DNA from: Bog-756 sp963704615
GTDB lineage: Bacteria; Actinomycetota; Acidimicrobiia; Acidimicrobiales; RAAP-2
NCBI GenBank assembly: GCA_963704615.1
Contig: OY969923.1
Coordinates: 496,001 to 560,000, forward strand
Length of the DNA stretch: 64,000 nucleotides
Direction of reading: 5' to 3'
The position numbers were made by a program, and so were the translations under genes. Below are positions 62,189 through 64,000 of this stretch, in pieces (position 1 is the stretch's first letter; each line of letters opens with the position of its first letter). The notes under the pieces are model-generated. The model did no database searches. It worked only from the letters and a program-made list of their open reading frames with translations, and had not been told where the DNA came from.

Positions 62189-63076
62189 TCAGCCCCCGGT
62201 TCCGCCGGGATCGCCGTCGAAGGGCGCGTCGCGTTCCTGCACGGCCCGCTTGAGCCCGACCTCGCCGGCGCGGGCGTTAAAGGCCCGGGCATCGGAGGAT
62301 CGGTGGGCCACCGCGTCGTTCATCGCCGCGAAGCGCTGCAGTTGGGAGCGGCCCATGAGCTCGACCCCCTGGTTGACGACCCGTTTATTGGCCGTGAGCA
62401 GGTCCCGCCCGACCAGGGCGATGCGAGTGGCCAGAGCCACCGTGGTGCGGTCGAGATCGGCCTCGGGCACCGCACTTTGCACCAGCCCGATGGAGGCGGC
62501 TTCGGCGCCACTCACGGTGTCCCCGGTCAACAGCAGCCGCTTGGTCCACTGAGGGCCCAAGTGGTAGAGCCACATGTTGGTCGGGGGCACGCCCATCGAG
62601 CGGACCGGGGGGAACCCGATCCGGGCGTTGTCGGCGGCCACCACGATGTCGCAGTGCAGGGCCAGGTCAGTCCCTCCGGCCAAGCAGTTTCCGTGCACCT
62701 GGGCGATGACCGGAATAGCGCAGTCCCACAGCTGCGCCCATCCGGCGGCCAGCTGCAACATGGCGGCCACGTCGCCCTCGAGACCACCCGCCGGGTCGGC
62801 GTCGCCCGGCTCGATGTCCTCGAGCAGGATGCCGTAGCCCGAGGAGAACGAGGGGCCGGAGCCACGCACCACCACCACCCTGATGTCGGGATCGCCTTCG
62901 GCATCGGACACCGCGGCCAGCAGCTCGCGGACGCAGCGGGGCGTGAGCGGGTTGTGCTTCTCGCCCCGGTTGAGGGTCAGTCGGCACACCGACCCGATCC
63001 GTTCGACCAGGACGGTCGGCGTCCCGGTCGGATTCGTACCGGTCGGGTCCGTGCCCGTCGGATCGGTGTCGGTCAC
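62189..63076 (-). CDS. Enoyl-CoA hydratase/isomerase family protein
   Basis: A 295-residue crotonase-fold protein: GSGPSFSSGYGILLED oxyanion-hole segment, QVHGNCLAGGTDLALHCDIV second oxyanion site, IGFPPVRSMGVPPTNMW. The N-terminus is a simple repeat (DPTGT, DPTGT, NPTGT) from three 15-bp tandem units. GTG63076 overlaps the CoA-ligase stop. Hydrates or isomerises a CoA ester produced by the neighbouring ligase. Confidence 0.9.
   Translation of the reverse strand: MTDTDPTGTDPTGTNPTGTPTVLVERIGSVCRLTLNRGEKHNPLTPRCVRELLAAVSDAEGDPDIRVVVVRGSGPSFSSGYGILLEDIEPGDADPAGGLEGDVAAMLQLAAGWAQLWDCAIPVIAQVHGNCLAGGTDLALHCDIVVAADNARIGFPPVRSMGVPPTNMWLYHLGPQWTKRLLLTGDTVSGAEAASIGLVQSAVPEADLDRTTVALATRIALVGRDLLTANKRVVNQGVELMGRSQLQRFAAMNDAVAHRSSDARAFNARAGEVGLKRAVQERDAPFDGDPGGTGG
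63020..63064 (-). repeat. Three 15-bp tandem repeats in the hydratase N-terminus
   Basis: Units GATCCGACGGGCACG, GACCCGACCGGTACG and AATCCGACCGGGACG (minus strand) encode (D/N)PTGT three times. Disordered N-terminal extension. Confidence 0.8.
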
Positions 63077-64000
63077 CGCCCGGTCTCCGCCGCGTCGCCG
63101 GCGATCTCCGCGCCGCTCTCGACACCGTTCGCCACTTCGAGCTGGCGGACCACGACCTTGCCCGCTGCGTTGCGGGGGAGCGAGCCGACGATGCGCGGGT
63201 GTCGGGGCACCTTGTAGTCGGCCAGGCGTTCGAGGAGGAAGGCGTGCAGCTCGGCGGCGGTGGTGGCGGAGCCTTCCTGCAGCACGACCCAGGCTCCCAC
63301 ATCCTCGCCGAGCACGTCGTGGGGGATGCCGGCTACGACCGCCTCCACCACCGAGGGGTGAGCGAAGAGGGCTTCTTCGACCTCGCCCGGCACCACGTTG
63401 TGTCCCCCGCGGATGATGATGTCCTTGGAGCGACCGGTGATCCACAGGAAACCGTCGTCGTCCAGGTACCCCAGGTCGCCGGTGTGAAGCCACCCGTCCC
63501 GCCACGTCTGCTCGGACGACGCCTGGTCTCTGTCGTAGTGGCGGTGGGAGCCTTCTCCACGCACGGTGATCTCGCCCACCTGGCCGGGGGCGACCGCACT
63601 GCTGCGGTCATCGACGATGCGGATCTCGATCCCTGCGAGCGGTCGTCCGGCCGAGCCCAGGTGGCGCTCCTTGTCACCCGAGGGCGAGCGGCTGACCGCT
63701 CCGAACTCGGTGAGGCCGTAGCCGACCAGGACATCGGCGGTCGGCAAGCGTTCCCCGAGCCGCGCCAACGTCGCCCTTGCCACCGGGGCCCCGCCGATGG
63801 TGAGCGCGGCCAGGCTGGAGAGGTCGGCTTCGGGGAAACGGGGGTGGGCCACGATGAGCTGGGCCATGGCCGGGACGATGAAGGCCACCACCGGTCGGCG
63901 CTCTGCCACCAGGGCCAGCCACCGGTCGGCGTCGAAGCGGGGCAGGTACCACCCGCTCAGTCCGCCGTTCATCGGCCCGTAGATGAGAAGAGCACCGCTG
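63073..64000 (-). CDS. Acyl-CoA synthetase (AMP-forming), N-terminus beyond the window
   Basis: The frame is open to the window edge, so the N-terminal part including the P-loop is missing here. Visible: VGYGLTEFGAVS, LHTGDLGYLDDDGFLWITGR hinge, SKDIIIRGGHNVVPGEVEE, and PRNAAGKVVVRQL with the intact catalytic lysine. Overlaps the enoyl-CoA hydratase (GTGA), so the two act in the same CoA-ester route. Confidence 0.9.
   Translation of the reverse strand, partial: SGALLIYGPMNGGLSGWYLPRFDADRWLALVAERRPVVAFIVPAMAQLIVAHPRFPEADLSSLAALTIGGAPVARATLARLGERLPTADVLVGYGLTEFGAVSRSPSGDKERHLGSAGRPLAGIEIRIVDDRSSAVAPGQVGEITVRGEGSHRHYDRDQASSEQTWRDGWLHTGDLGYLDDDGFLWITGRSKDIIIRGGHNVVPGEVEEALFAHPSVVEAVVAGIPHDVLGEDVGAWVVLQEGSATTAAELHAFLLERLADYKVPRHPRIVGSLPRNAAGKVVVRQLEVANGVESGAEIAGDAAETGR

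Noticed and set aside
59673..62552. 959-codon open frame on the plus strand.
   Set aside because: It is antisense to the Lhr helicase, has a composition typical of a GC-rich shadow frame and contains no domain.

Overview
The window is high-GC, densely packed bacterial DNA with frequent ATGA/GTGA stop-start overlaps, several GTG and TTG starts and purine-rich ribosome binding sites. Gene content points to an uncultured or environmental actinobacterium, most likely of the class Acidimicrobiia: an F420-type Ddn nitroreductase, many CoA ligases, amidohydrolases and Gfo/Idh/MocA oxidoreductases, Eis-type acetyltransferase, DUF4190 and DUF4389 membrane proteins, an actinobacterial-type cobalamin riboswitch, and large secreted repeat proteins. 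The taxonomic placement is inference from gene content only. No rRNA, tRNA, CRISPR array or intact mobile element was seen.

Region 1 (1-7100) looks partly eroded. It holds a hybrid histidine kinase/receiver pair whose kinase N-terminus is split by two frame breaks, a lipoprotein with seven CX5C repeats, a divergent GntR/membrane-protein pair whose start codons form the arms of a palindrome, a remnant of an NHL-type repeat protein, a frameshifted RibD/DHFR-like gene, a DUF4389 membrane protein followed by a perfect 17-bp hairpin, and a secreted protein of unknown function.

Region 2 (7100-27300) mixes hydrolases, a hemerythrin-like protein, an RCC1-repeat lipoprotein, a GH1 glycosidase, two dehydrogenases, a TetR-like regulator, a secreted GH31 glycosidase, a ketol-acid-reductoisomerase-like protein that lacks the usual lysine, a second CX5C protein with 14 repeats, a cytochrome P450, and a secreted alpha/alpha-barrel (terpenoid-cyclase-like) protein placed under a cobalamin riboswitch.

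Region 3 (27300-40600) carries a tight four-gene operon (unknown protein, UGSC/NifU-like fusion, nitroreductase, D-2-hydroxyacid dehydrogenase) divergent from a frame-broken amidohydrolase and TetR gene, then an Eis-like acetyltransferase, oxidoreductases, a phytanoyl-CoA dioxygenase, a CoA ligase, and a SnoaL/NTF2-like gene preceded by ten 14-bp tandem repeats.

Region 4 (40600-64000) has a secreted GH92 mannosidase, an amidohydrolase, a third CX5C protein (seven repeats fused to six GYW/DGG repeats), small redox proteins, and a TetR-cupin pair divergent from a CoA ligase. Next comes a six-gene operon encoding a four-subunit 2-oxoacid:ferredoxin oxidoreductase plus a sugar-isomerase-like and a Gfo/Idh/MocA protein. 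Three related 13-bp palindromes link the TetR/CoA-ligase promoter region with this operon. The window ends with a large Lhr helicase and an enoyl-CoA hydratase/CoA-ligase pair, the latter cut by the window edge. Common themes are CoA-thioester catabolism, extracellular glycan hydrolysis, and secreted propeller-like repeat proteins.
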